Assembly: GCF_030063355.1 (NCBI RefSeq)
Contig: NZ_JASISZ010000036.1
Span: forward strand, 1 to 64,000
Source of the DNA: Streptomyces sp. PH10-H1
Lineage (GTDB): Bacteria; Actinomycetota; Actinomycetes; Streptomycetales; Streptomycetaceae
Length of the DNA stretch: 64,000 nt
Direction: 5' to 3'
In this document: positions 32,821 through 40,631 of the stretch, piece by piece
How the letters are laid out: each line of letters begins with the position of its first letter
Numbering within the stretch: position 1 is the first letter of the stretch
Made by a program: the position numbers and the translations under genes
The notes under the pieces: model-generated
What the model saw: the letters and a program-made list of their open reading frames with translations, nothing else
What the model was told of the DNA's origin: nothing
Databases searched by the model: none

Positions 32821-34791
32821 TCAGAGGGTGACGAGGCTGACCTCGGTGGCCTTGATGCTGGTCCAGACGGTGGTGCCGTCGGTGAGGCCGAGTTCGGTGG
32901 CGGCGTGGGGGGTGATCTCCGCGACGAGGTCGGGGGCCCGGTCGGAGGTGATGAGCAGGCGCAGCCGGCTGCCGGCGGAGGTGATCTCGCGAATGGTGCC
33001 GGGCCAGACGTTGCGAGGGCTGCCGCCGGGTTTCTCGCGGTGCACGGAGACGGCCTCCGGCGCGATGATCGCCAGCGCCCGGGTTCCGTCGGTGAGGGTG
33101 TCGGCGACGACGAGGTGTCCGCCGCCGGCCAGCGCGAGGCCGTCGGTGGTGGCGGTGCCGGGCCAGGCGTTGCGGCCGAGCATGCGGGCGACCCAGGGCG
33201 AGCGGGGATGACGGGTCACGTCGGCGGGTGAGGCGTCCTGCAGAGTGCGGCCGTCCTCGAGGACGAGGACGCGATCGGCCAGGGCGACGGCTTCTACCGG
33301 GTCGTGGGTGACGATGAGGCAGACGCCGCCGAAGCCGTCGAGGTGGGTGCGCAGGGTGTGGCGGACATGGGCGCGGGTGGTCTGGTCGAGGGCGGCGAGG
33401 GGTTCGTCGAGGAGCAGCAGCCGGGGGCGGGCGGCCAGCGCCCGGGCGAGGGCGACACGTTGGGCCTGGCCGCCGGAGAGCTGGGCGGGTTTGCGGTGGG
33501 CGAGATGGCCGACGCCCAGCCGGTCGAGCCATTGCTGGGCGGCGCGGCGCGCCTCGGCGCGCGGGACGTGGTGGGTGCGCAAGCCGTAGGCGGTGTTGGC
33601 CAGCGCCGTCAGGTGCGGGAAGAGGGCGCCGTCCTGCGGGACCCAGGCGACACCCCGCTTGTGCGGGGGCAGGGCGCTCACATCGGTGTCACCGAGGCGG
33701 AGTTCGGCGTAGGCGCGGGGAGTGAGGCCCAGGAGGGCGCGCAGAAGAGTCGTCTTGCCTGCGCCGTTGGGTCCGACGACCGCGATGGTGGTGCCGGGTT
33801 CCGCGTCCAGCGTGAGCTGGTTGGATCCGGTGACGTCGGTGTGCAGGGACCAACGCTCCGGCGCCGCCAGGGGCTTGGCCGTGAGGGATGCGGCAGTGAG
33901 GGATGCGGCGGTGAGGGACGTCGCCGCGCCGGCCGGCGGCTGCGCATCGTCGGCGGGGCGTTCGGGGGAGGAGCCGGCGCGGTCGGTGGTCGCGCCGGTC
34001 CAGCGGCCCCGCAGGCCGATCAGCACGGCCATGGCGATGGCGAGCAGCAGGAGGGACACGGAGGTCGCGGCCTCAGGTGAGTCCTGGAGCAGCAGATAGA
34101 CCTGCAGCGGCAGGGTCTGGGTGGTGCCGGGGAGATTGCCGGCGAAGGTGATGGTGGCACCGAACTCGCCCAGCGCGCGCGCCCAGGCCAGGGCGGCTCC
34201 GGCGGCCAGGCCGGGGGCGACCATCGGCAGGGTGACGGTGAAGAACACCCGCACCGGTGAGGCCCCCAGGGAGGCGGCGGTCTCCTCGTAGCTGGGGCGC
34301 AGTCCGGCGAGGGTGCCCTCCAGGCTGATGATCAGGAACGGCATCGCCACGAAGGTGGCGGCCACCACCGCGCCGGAGGTGTGGAACGGCAGCACGATCC
34401 CGAAGGTGTTCTCCAGCCAGGGACCGAGCAGGCCCCGCCGGCCGAAGCCCAGCAGCAGGGCGACGCCGCCGACGGTGGGCGGCAGCACCATCGGCAGCAG
34501 CACCAGGGAACGCACCAGTGTCTTGCCGGCGAAGTCCACCCGGGCCAGCAGCCACGCGAGCGGCACGCCGAGCACCAGGGACAGGCCCAGCGCCCAGAAC
34601 GAGACGAGCAGGGACAGCTTCAGGGCCTCGGTGACGCCCGGGCTGGTCAGATGGGTGCCGATCTCGCCCCAGGACGTGCGGGCGAGGATGCCGATCAGCG
34701 GCATGAGCAGGAACGCGATCGCGAGCAGTGCGGGCAGTGCCAGCGCGACGGGAGTGCGCGCGCCGCGCGCCCGGCTGCGGATGCGTCTCAT
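32821..34791 (-). CDS. modBC: Fused molybdate ABC permease-ATPase (ModB-ModC)
   Basis: A 656-residue fusion. Residues about 10-255 are the permease, with six or so helices and the EAA loop GASPVRVFFTVTLPMVAPGL. A linker of about 60 residues with five-residue repeats (SLTAA) follows. The ATPase has Walker A VVGPNGAGKTTLLR, Q-loop VPQDGALFP, signature LSGGQAQRVALARAL, Walker B LLLLDEP and H-loop VTHD. A TOBE domain (TIREITSAGSRLRLLITSD, ending IKATEVSLVTL) senses molybdate. It imports molybdate with ModA. The ATG at 34791 follows AGGAA. Located 112 bases after modA with a hairpin between. Confidence 0.95.
   Translation of the reverse strand: MRRIRSRARGARTPVALALPALLAIAFLLMPLIGILARTSWGEIGTHLTSPGVTEALKLSLLVSFWALGLSLVLGVPLAWLLARVDFAGKTLVRSLVLLPMVLPPTVGGVALLLGFGRRGLLGPWLENTFGIVLPFHTSGAVVAATFVAMPFLIISLEGTLAGLRPSYEETAASLGASPVRVFFTVTLPMVAPGLAAGAALAWARALGEFGATITFAGNLPGTTQTLPLQVYLLLQDSPEAATSVSLLLLAIAMAVLIGLRGRWTGATTDRAGSSPERPADDAQPPAGAATSLTAASLTAASLTAKPLAAPERWSLHTDVTGSNQLTLDAEPGTTIAVVGPNGAGKTTLLRALLGLTPRAYAELRLGDTDVSALPPHKRGVAWVPQDGALFPHLTALANTAYGLRTHHVPRAEARRAAQQWLDRLGVGHLAHRKPAQLSGGQAQRVALARALAARPRLLLLDEPLAALDQTTRAHVRHTLRTHLDGFGGVCLIVTHDPVEAVALADRVLVLEDGRTLQDASPADVTRHPRSPWVARMLGRNAWPGTATTDGLALAGGGHLVVADTLTDGTRALAIIAPEAVSVHREKPGGSPRNVWPGTIREITSAGSRLRLLITSDRAPDLVAEITPHAATELGLTDGTTVWTSIKATEVSLVTL
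33881..33925 (-). repeat. 15-bp in-frame repeat in the ModB-ModC linker
   Basis: Three 15-base units (33881-33895, 33896-33910, 33911-33925, the last diverged) encode the repeated SLTAA of the linker between permease and ATPase. Confidence 0.8.
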
Positions 34792-34826
34792 CAGGGGTTC
34801 CTGCGATCGGGTCGGAGAAGGTGCTG

Positions 34827-34875
34827 ATGCCGCGGGGGCTGTCCGGTCCCCCGATCCGGACAGCCCCCGCGGCAT
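34827..34875 (-). terminator. Large hairpin between modA and modBC
   Basis: A perfect 20-bp inverted repeat (34827-34846 with 34856-34875) with a 9-base loop starts 28 bases after the modA stop and ends 36 bases before the modBC start. There is no T tract. It probably works as a partial terminator or 3' stabiliser that sets a high ModA:ModBC ratio. Confidence 0.7.
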
Positions 34876-34902
34876 GCGGCGTTACCGCTGTTGGGGGAGG
34901 GG

Positions 34903-35712
34903 TTACGGCTTCTGGAAGCCCGCGTCCTGCAGGATCTTCTGCGCTTCGGGGGTGCTCAGCCAGGCCACGAACGCGGTGGCGGCCTCGGTGTTCTTGGAGG
35001 CCTTCAAGGTGGCGGCCGGGTACGAGGCGACGGCGTTCTGCGCGTCGGGGATCTCGATGGCGTCGACCTTGTTCGTGGCGGTCGCCGCGTCGGTGGCGTA
35101 GACGATGCCGGCGTCGGCTTCGCCGAGTTCGACCTTGCTCAGCACGGCGCGGACGTTCGGCTCCTGCGAGACCGGCTTCACGGTGATCTTCTGGGCGTCC
35201 AGGACCTGCTTGCTGTACCGGCCGACCGGGACCTCGGGCGCGGCCAGCACGACCTTGAACTTGGTGTCGGCGAGGTCCTTGAGGGCCGTGATCTTCAGCG
35301 GGTTGCCTTTACCGGTGGCGATCACCAGGCGGTTCTTGGCGATGACGGCCGGTGTGCCGGTGTCGCTCTTCAGGCCGGTCATGGTCTTGGTGTCCGCGGT
35401 GACGAGGGCGTCGGCGGGGGCGCCCTGCTTGACCTGGGCGGCGAGTTCCTGCGAGCCGGCGAAGGAGAACTTCACCGTGGTGCCCGGGTGGCTCTTCTCG
35501 TACGCGGCACCGGCGGTCTTGAAGACGTTGGTGAGTGAGGAGGCCGCCAGCACCGTCAGGGCGGCCTTGGGCGCGCCGGTGGCGGACGGGGTCGCCGTGG
35601 ATCCGGTGTCCTTCTTGCTGTCGCTGCTGCTGCAGGCTGCCGCGAGCGGGACGAGGAGGGCAACGGTCACGATCGCGGCGGCGGCGCGGCGTCTGCTGAA
35701 GGCGAGAGACAC
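34903..35712 (-). CDS. modA: Molybdate-binding lipoprotein
   Basis: A 269-residue periplasmic-type binding protein of the ModA family. The lipoprotein signal ([20 protein letters not shown] then Cys, lipobox LAAAC) is followed by [20 protein letters not shown] (the Ser-Ser oxyanion site), [44 protein letters not shown] and [16 protein letters not shown], all typical of ModA. It captures molybdate or tungstate outside the membrane and delivers it to ModBC. First gene of the operon. Confidence 0.93.
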   Translation of the reverse strand: MSLAFSRRRAAAAIVTVALLVPLAAACSSSDSKKDTGSTATPSATGAPKAALTVLAASSLTNVFKTAGAAYEKSHPGTTVKFSFAGSQELAAQVKQGAPADALVTADTKTMTGLKSDTGTPAVIAKNRLVIATGKGNPLKITALKDLADTKFKVVLAAPEVPVGRYSKQVLDAQKITVKPVSQEPNVRAVLSKVELGEADAGIVYATDAATATNKVDAIEIPDAQNAVASYPAATLKASKNTEAATAFVAWLSTPEAQKILQDAGFQKP

Positions 35713-35812
35713 GAGGGTGGAACTCCTTGAAGATACGGGCCGACTGATGTCGCCCGAGCGGGTGGGACAGGCCGCGTCGGGGACGGGCGACGCCGCTGGG
35801 TCGAGCGATCGG

Positions 35813-36208
35813 TCAGGCGCGGTCGATGTGCACGCTGGTGGACTTCACGCGGGCGGTGGCCTGCATGCCGACCTCCAGGCCGAGTTCCTCCACGGCTTCA
35901 CGGGTCAGGAGGGAGACCAGCCGGTGCGGTCCGGCCTGGATCTCGACCTGGGCGGCGATGTCACCGAGTTTCACGGCGGTGACGATGCCGGGGAAGGCGT
36001 TGCGGGCGGAGGTGTAGGAGGCGTCCTCCTCACCGGTGCCGCTCTGGGCGACCTCGATGGAGAACGCGGCCAGTGCCCGTCCGTCGATGAGCCGGCGGCC
36101 GCCTTCGTCGCGGTGGGTCGCGACGCGCCCGGCGTCCGCCCAGCGACGCGCGGTATCAGGGCTGACGCCGAGCAGCCTCGCCGCCTGGCCGATCGTGTAG
36201 GACTGCAT
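35813..36208 (-). CDS. HTH-TOBE molybdate-responsive regulator
   Basis: A 131-residue protein. The N-terminal excisionase/MerR-like HTH is [40 protein letters not shown], then a linker and a C-terminal TOBE/Mop domain ([60 protein letters not shown]). The TOBE domain binds molybdate, so this should be a ModE-like regulator, though its DNA-binding part is unrelated to ModE's. It lies just upstream of modA on the same strand, 100 bases away. A paralogue lies at 39383-39790. The start is the ATG at 36208. Confidence 0.85.
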   Translation of the reverse strand: MQSYTIGQAARLLGVSPDTARRWADAGRVATHRDEGGRRLIDGRALAAFSIEVAQSGTGEEDASYTSARNAFPGIVTAVKLGDIAAQVEIQAGPHRLVSLLTREAVEELGLEVGMQATARVKSTSVHIDRA

Positions 36209-36441
36209 GTGCGACAAGGTAGGGGCTATCAGCTGGCATTTGCAATTCATCGGGTGAAACTCCATAGCAGTTGCCCCCTCCATCGGTGAAAGGTCCAATA
36301 GCCCGGACCCGGCGCCATTCGCCCCGGGTATCCGACACTGCGTTGCCTCTGGTTTGCCGGGCGGCTTCCTCGGTCCTGGTGGTGTTTGCGATGCGTGCCC
36401 GGACGGATGCGCGGAGTGTGGCTACAGTGCTGATGACACGG

Positions 36442-36455
36442 CAGGTGTAAACCTG
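36442..36455. promoter_or_regulatory. Inverted repeat upstream of the molbindin gene
   Basis: CAGGT-N4-ACCTG lies 31 bases before the di-TOBE start, downstream of a TACAGT (36423-36428) that could be a -10. A candidate operator for the HTH-TOBE proteins; not tested by comparison with other sites. Confidence 0.3.
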
Positions 36456-36485
36456 GCATTCCGCTCCATATGTGAGGCGCCCTTC

Positions 36486-36905
36486 ATGAGCCTGAGCATT
36501 CGCAACCAGATCCCCGGCACAGTCACCGCCGTCACGCCCGGCGAGGTCATGGCGACTGTCAAGGTTCGCCTGAACGGCGGCCAGGAGATCACGGCCGCCA
36601 TCACGCTGGAGGCCGTGAAGGAGCTGGGCATCGCCGAGGGCACGGCGGTCCGCACCCTGGTGAAGTCCACGGAGGTGTCGCTGGCCACCGGGCCGGTGGC
36701 GGGCCTGAGCATTCGCAACCAGATCCCCGGCACGGTCTCCGACGTCGCCAGCGGCGGCGCCATGTCGAGCGTCAAGGTCAACGTCGCGGGTGGCGAGCTG
36801 ACCGCTGCGATCACCAAGGACGCTGTCGCGGACCTGGGTCTGGCCGCCGGTACCTCGGTCGTCGCGCTCATCAAGTCCACCGAGGTCGCCCTCGCCACCG
36901 TCTGA
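36486..36905 (+). CDS. Di-TOBE molybdate-binding protein (molbindin)
   Basis: A 139-residue protein made of two Mop/TOBE domains (LSIRNQIPGTVTAVTPGEVM ... LVKSTEVSLATG and LSIRNQIPGTVSDVASGGAM ... LIKSTEVALATV), like the molbindin ModG. Such proteins assemble into rings that bind several molybdate ions and buffer or store cytoplasmic molybdenum. GAGG precedes the ATG at 36486. It is divergent from the HTH-TOBE regulator. The two domains start with an identical 31-base sequence, so the duplication is recent or has been homogenised. Confidence 0.9.
   Translation: MSLSIRNQIPGTVTAVTPGEVMATVKVRLNGGQEITAAITLEAVKELGIAEGTAVRTLVKSTEVSLATGPVAGLSIRNQIPGTVSDVASGGAMSSVKVNVAGGELTAAITKDAVADLGLAAGTSVVALIKSTEVALATV
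36490..36733 (+). repeat. 31-bp exact direct repeat marking the TOBE duplication
   Basis: An identical 31-base segment occurs at 36490-36520 and 36703-36733, at the start of each TOBE domain, 213 bases (71 codons) apart. The remaining parts of the domains have diverged. Confidence 0.9.
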
Positions 36906-36992
36906 GTGCGCCGACAGGTCGGTGCGTCGGCCGGCCGGTTCGTCCGCCGGTCGGGCTCCGGACGGTCTTCGCTCCGGCCGGCCGGGCGGGTG

Positions 36993-37511
36993 CTAGGCGG
37001 TCAGCAGGGCCAGTCCGATCCGGCTCTGGAAAACGCTCCAGGTGGAGATCTCCGCTCCGTACACACCCGGCACGGGAATGTCGTCGCTCATGGGATGGCA
37101 CAGGGCGACGACCACATAGCCCGCAGGAGTACCGCCCACGACCCCGACGTTCAGACCGGTGCGCTCGCAGATCAGGGGCGTTGCCCACAGGTCCGCTCCG
37201 CCGGCGATCACGCCGATCGTGACTCTCCGGCCGCACAGCGCGAAGGCATCCGGCACGGCGGGTCCGCCGCGCGCCGCGTCCCGCACGATCAGCGCGGCCG
37301 CGGCGTCCTCGGCGCGGAAGTACCCTGACCCGTCGTCCCCGGCCGTTGCCGACGCGGTGCGCACATACGCGCCGTCGGGGCCCAGCAGCGCGGCGGCGTA
37401 GGCCACCCCCGGCTCCTCGATGATGCCGGTCCGCAGGAAGTCGTCCCACGCGTCAGCGGAACTCCGCACGACCGCCCCCTTCGGTGTTCCGTCCCGGGGC
37501 CGGTACGTCAT
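36993..37511 (-). CDS. Hypothetical protein, weak profilin-like pattern
   Basis: A 172-residue protein I do not recognise with confidence. After a polar start it reads AWDDFLRTGIIEEPGVAYAA, ALLGPDGAYVRTAS, FRAEDAAAALI, LCGRRVTIGVIAGGADLW, TGLNVGVVGGTPAGYVVVAL. The order of elements (W-x3-L, AAxxGxDG, FxxED, then alternating strands with central glycines) is reminiscent of profilin or Roadblock-like folds, but this is only a visual impression. The ATG at 37511 overlaps the 3' end of the Moco protein gene by 59 bases, so the two are probably co-transcribed. Confidence 0.6.
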   Translation of the reverse strand: MTYRPRDGTPKGAVVRSSADAWDDFLRTGIIEEPGVAYAAALLGPDGAYVRTASATAGDDGSGYFRAEDAAAALIVRDAARGGPAVPDAFALCGRRVTIGVIAGGADLWATPLICERTGLNVGVVGGTPAGYVVVALCHPMSDDIPVPGVYGAEISTWSVFQSRIGLALLTA

Positions 37512-37989
37512 CGGGCGCCGGGCACGCTGCGACCCACACGCTGGTGATCGCGCTGACGTAGCGGGCCCCGCAGCGGTCGGAGGGCACCACCAGCTGGCTG
37601 CCGGCGATGTCCAGGGCACCGCCGTCCATGACCGTGGCCAGCAGGATGGGCGCGTCCCCGAAGTCGGCGTCGATCTCCGCCCAGGAGAGCACTGTGTGAT
37701 GCCCGTCGCCGCCGGTCACCGCCAGCAGGAAACGTGACCGGTCCTTGCGCCGCCGGGCGTCGAACGCCGGTTCCGCGGAGGCGACGACCTCCCGCAGCAG
37801 CGGTCCCTCGAAGCTGTGGTGCTGCGGCCCGTTGGTCGCGCAGTCGAAGACCACATCGGCACGGTGCTGCTCCCAGCCGTCCCGCAGATCGGCGACGGTC
37901 AGGGTCGTCGGCCGGTGCACCTCGCCCCGCAGGAGGAAGGACCGGGTGCGGGGCGGGGCGGCGAGAGGTGGCGTCCTGAGTCGGCTCAT
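37453..37989 (-). CDS. Sulfite-oxidase-like molybdopterin-dependent protein
   Basis: A 178-residue Oxidored_molyb (sulfite oxidase Moco domain) protein. Visible are SFLLRGEVHRPTTLTVADLR, VVFDCATNGPQHHSFEGPLL (the Cys in DCATN is at the position of the Mo-ligating Cys, normally CAGN), LLREVVASAEP, and the late VMDGGALDIAGSQLVVPSDR, CGARYVSAITSVWV. It is shorter than full SUOX/YedY proteins and lacks a dimerisation domain. It probably binds Moco and lies in a molybdenum locus; substrate unknown. The ATG at 37989 is used. Confidence 0.75.
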   Translation of the reverse strand: MSRLRTPPLAAPPRTRSFLLRGEVHRPTTLTVADLRDGWEQHRADVVFDCATNGPQHHSFEGPLLREVVASAEPAFDARRRKDRSRFLLAVTGGDGHHTVLSWAEIDADFGDAPILLATVMDGGALDIAGSQLVVPSDRCGARYVSAITSVWVAACPAPDDVPAPGRNTEGGGRAEFR

Positions 37990-38103
37990 CCGATTCCCCC
38001 TCGGGCGGTCCACGCGGCGGCTGCTTCCCAGTCATGCCCAATCGTCCTGCCAGGAAATCGTGGATGCTAACCAAAAGTATGTCTTCTCCTCGTGGATGGT
38101 AGG

Positions 38104-39322
38104 TCAGGACGAGATCTTTCGCGGCAAGCGCGGTTCGCGGCGGAACGCGGCTGTGGTGACCTCGCCGCGCTCGTCGAGGCGGACGTTCTCGAAGAGCGTG
38201 GCGCCCAGCGCCTGGGCGACACCGCCTTCGACCTGGTCCCGGCACTGCATCGGGTTCATCACCTTGCCGGCGTCCGCGGCGTGGACGCTGCGCAGGATCC
38301 GGATCTCCCCGGTGCCGGGGTCGACGGCGACCCGGAACCACTGCGCATTGAAGGCGACCGAGCGGGGAGTGCCGCCGAAGTGCCCGTCGGCGGCCAGCTC
38401 CTGCCCGGCCGTCCGAGCCGCCTCGTACAGCTCTTTGAGGGACACGATCCGCCCGGCGCCCTCGACGGCCTCCTCGGTCAGCCGGCAGCCCGCCCGGGGG
38501 ACACCCAGGTGGCGGGCGGCGAAGTCGAGGAGGTGCCCGGCCAGAGCCTGCGATGCCCGGAGCGTGGCCTTCCCCGCGACGACGGTGCCGGTGGAGCCGA
38601 ACGCACCGGTGTCGTGCCGGACCAGTCGGTGTCCGACTGGCGGATCGTGATCCGCCCGGTGGTACTGGCCAGCTCGCCGGCGGCGATCTGCTGGTGGACG
38701 GTGGTGGTGCCGTTGCCGAACTCGGCGGTGCCCACCGCCAGATCGAAGGTGCCGTCCTCGAGCAGCGTGATGCGGGCATCGGCGATGTGGCCGCCGGGCG
38801 GACCGGTCGCGATCACCGACAGCGCCGAGCCCTCGCCCACCAGCCAGCCCTCCGGCGCCGGTCCCGGCTCCGCGGCCTGTGCGGCGCGGACGATGCCCAG
38901 GCACTGATCGAGGCCGTAACTGGCGATGTGCAGATCCTCCTCCTCGCCGCTGGGCGTGATCATCGGCTCGCCGGGGCCGATGATGTTGCGCTCGCGCAGC
39001 ACGAGCGGATCGATGCCGAGGCGGCGGGGAGCTCGTCCAGGACCGATTCCATGGCGAAGACGACCTGGCCGAGCCCGTATCCGCGGAACGCGCCGGCCGG
39101 CACGGTGTGGGTGTAGACGGCGTAGCCGTCGGCCTTCTTGTTGGGGCAGCGGTACACCGACAGCGATTCGCCGCAGGCGTGGAACATCACCGCCGGGCCG
39201 TGATTGCCGTACGCGCCCGTGTTGGACACCACCCGCAGTTCCAGCGCGGTGAGCGTGCCGTCCCGCCGGGCGCCGGCCTTCACGTCATCGCCCAGCACCA
39301 CGACAACCTCGCCCGTGCCCAC
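38104..39322 (-). pseudogene. Molybdenum hydroxylase large subunit (xanthine dehydrogenase-like) remnant
   Basis: Three frames together give the C-terminal half of a XdhB/CoxL-type subunit: frame A (39322 to about 39025) with GDDVKAGARRDGTLTALELR, NTGAYGNHGPAVMFHACGES and VPAGAFRGYGLGQVVFAMES; frame B with LGIDPLVLRERNIIGPGEPM, GLDQCLGIVRAA and GTAEFGNGTTTVHQQIAAGE; frame C with HDTGAFGSTGTVVAGKATLR and VHAADAGKVMNPMQCRDQVE. Frameshifts lie near 39025 and 38610 (the latter looks like one lost C). The N-terminal half and the last part, with the catalytic Glu region, are missing. Not functional. Confidence 0.8.
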
Positions 39323-39382
39323 GCGATCAGCCGCCGAGCGGCCGAGCGCTGTGCCGTCGCCCGGCGGGTCCGCCGGCTCCGG

Positions 39383-39790
39383 TCACGTCCTGTGGCCAGG
39401 CCGATCGACGTGCACATTCGTCGACTTCACCCGCGCTGTCGCCATGACCCCGACCTCCAGTCCCAGCTCCTCCACGGCCTCCCGCGTCACCACCGACACC
39501 ACGCGGTGCGGCCCCGCCTGGATCTCCACCTGGGCGATCACGTCGTCGAATGTCACAGCGGTCACGATCCCGACGAAGGCGTTGCGCACCGACGTCGACA
39601 CCTCGTCAGGGACCGTCTCCGCACCCGCGGCCCGCTCCTTGGCGAACGCCGCAAGACTGACCCCGTCGATGACCCTGTTCCCCGGTCCATCGCGGTCCAT
39701 CCGCACCTGGCCGCCGTCAGCCCACCGCCTGACGGTCTCCGGACTCACGCCCAGCAGTTTCGCTGCCTGGCCAATGCTGTACGTCGGCAT
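39383..39790 (-). CDS. HTH-TOBE molybdate-responsive regulator (paralogue)
   Basis: A 135-residue protein, clearly a paralogue of the one at 35813-36208: MPTYSIGQAAKLLGVSPETV, RRWADGGQVRMDRDGPGNRV for the HTH, and ARNAFxGIVTAV-like [60 protein letters not shown] for the TOBE domain. It lies directly upstream of the hydroxylase remnant on the same strand and probably regulated it. With its target decayed, its present role is uncertain. Confidence 0.85.
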   Translation of the reverse strand: MPTYSIGQAAKLLGVSPETVRRWADGGQVRMDRDGPGNRVIDGVSLAAFAKERAAGAETVPDEVSTSVRNAFVGIVTAVTFDDVIAQVEIQAGPHRVVSVVTREAVEELGLEVGVMATARVKSTNVHVDRPGHRT

Positions 39791-39814
39791 GCCCGCACAC
39801 TAACGGTGGCGGCC

Positions 39815-40072
39815 TCAGCCGCGGTGCACGCTCACGCCGCCGAGCAGTCCGTACACGTTCACCCGGACGGTGGGCCCTCCCGGTTCGCTGGGGCCGTCGT
39901 CGCTGACTCCGCCCAGGCGGATGCCGCTGACCACCTGTACGTCCGGGCGCACCCGGAGCGTCACGCCGCCGACCAGGCTGAGTCTGGTGATGCGCAGCTC
40001 CGCGCCGTCGGGGATGTCCAGCTCGGTCAGTGCGAGGCGGCAGTGCCTGGCGTAGGGCTTCTGGCGTGACAT
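39815..40072 (-). CDS. Short LiaF/DUF1707-like C-terminal domain protein
   Basis: An 85-residue protein with LDIPDGAELRITRLSLVGGV, TLRVRPDVQVVSGIRLGGVS and PTVRVNVYGLLGGVSVHRG. The repeated GGV turn and V-x-V strands are those of the beta-helical C-terminal domain of LiaF-like or DUF1707 proteins, which usually follow a DUF1707 domain and membrane helices. Those are missing, so it is either a stand-alone domain or a truncated gene. The ATG at 40072 gives an unrelated basic start (MSRQKPYARHC). Confidence 0.5.
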   Translation of the reverse strand: MSRQKPYARHCRLALTELDIPDGAELRITRLSLVGGVTLRVRPDVQVVSGIRLGGVSDDGPSEPGGPTVRVNVYGLLGGVSVHRG

Positions 40073-40145
40073 CTGTCAGGCCGGGGTTCCGTGCTCCGCC
40101 GGTACTGGCGGGGGCGTTGTCGGAGGGTCTCCTGGGGCCGGTCCG

Positions 40146-40631
40146 TCAGTCCGGCGCGGGCGCCAGCGCGTCCGTCACCGCGTCCATCACCGATCGCCAG
40201 TGGAGGCGCTGAGCCTCCCGCTCGGCCGCGTCGGCCAGCCGCTCCTGGTGGAAACGCAGCATCGTTCCGTCGCCGCTGGGGGTCACGGTCACCTGGAGGG
40301 TGGTCTCGTACGGCCGGCCGGCGGGGCGGTGGGTGAGGCGGATACGGGAACCGACGTGGTAGCCGCGGATCTCGCCGGTCGTACCGTCGGCCGTCGAGTA
40401 GACCGCTCCGCGCTCCGCTCCGAGCCGGGCACCGGCGCCGAGCCACAGGGCGATGCCTTCGGGGCCGGTGAGGAACTGCCAGACCAGCCGCGGGGGTCGC
40501 CGGAGGGTCTTGGACACACCGACCTGGAATCCGGCGTCCTGGGTGAGCCCTGTGACATGTGCGGACCGGGCGGGGGCCGTGGCGTCATGAGGTCGGTGCC
40601 TCCTCGAGTTCGCGGCGCGCGCGCAGCGCAC
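40146..40631 (-). CDS. SRPBCC (START/AHSA1-like) protein
   Basis: An SRPBCC-fold protein: DAGFQVGVSKTLRRPPRLVW, QFLTGPEGIALWLGAGARLG, EIRGYHVGSRIRLTHRPAGR, TTLQVTVTPSGDGTMLRFHQ, ERLADAAEREAQRLHWRSVM. AHSA1-like proteins bind hydrophobic ligands or act with Hsp90/CGNR regulators. The only in-frame ATG (40631) is 47 bases inside the preceding CGNR gene. An ATGA junction at 40588, the normal coupled start, is in the +1 frame. A one- or two-base indel near the N-terminus is therefore suspected; the conserved domain itself is intact. Confidence 0.75.
   Translation of the reverse strand: MRCARAANSRRHRPHDATAPARSAHVTGLTQDAGFQVGVSKTLRRPPRLVWQFLTGPEGIALWLGAGARLGAERGAVYSTADGTTGEIRGYHVGSRIRLTHRPAGRPYETTLQVTVTPSGDGTMLRFHQERLADAAEREAQRLHWRSVMDAVTDALAPAPD

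Noticed and set aside
32654-33532. Repetitive minus-frame protein with RGVQC repeats
   Set aside because: It is an out-of-frame reading of the 15-bp array plus modC coding sequence.
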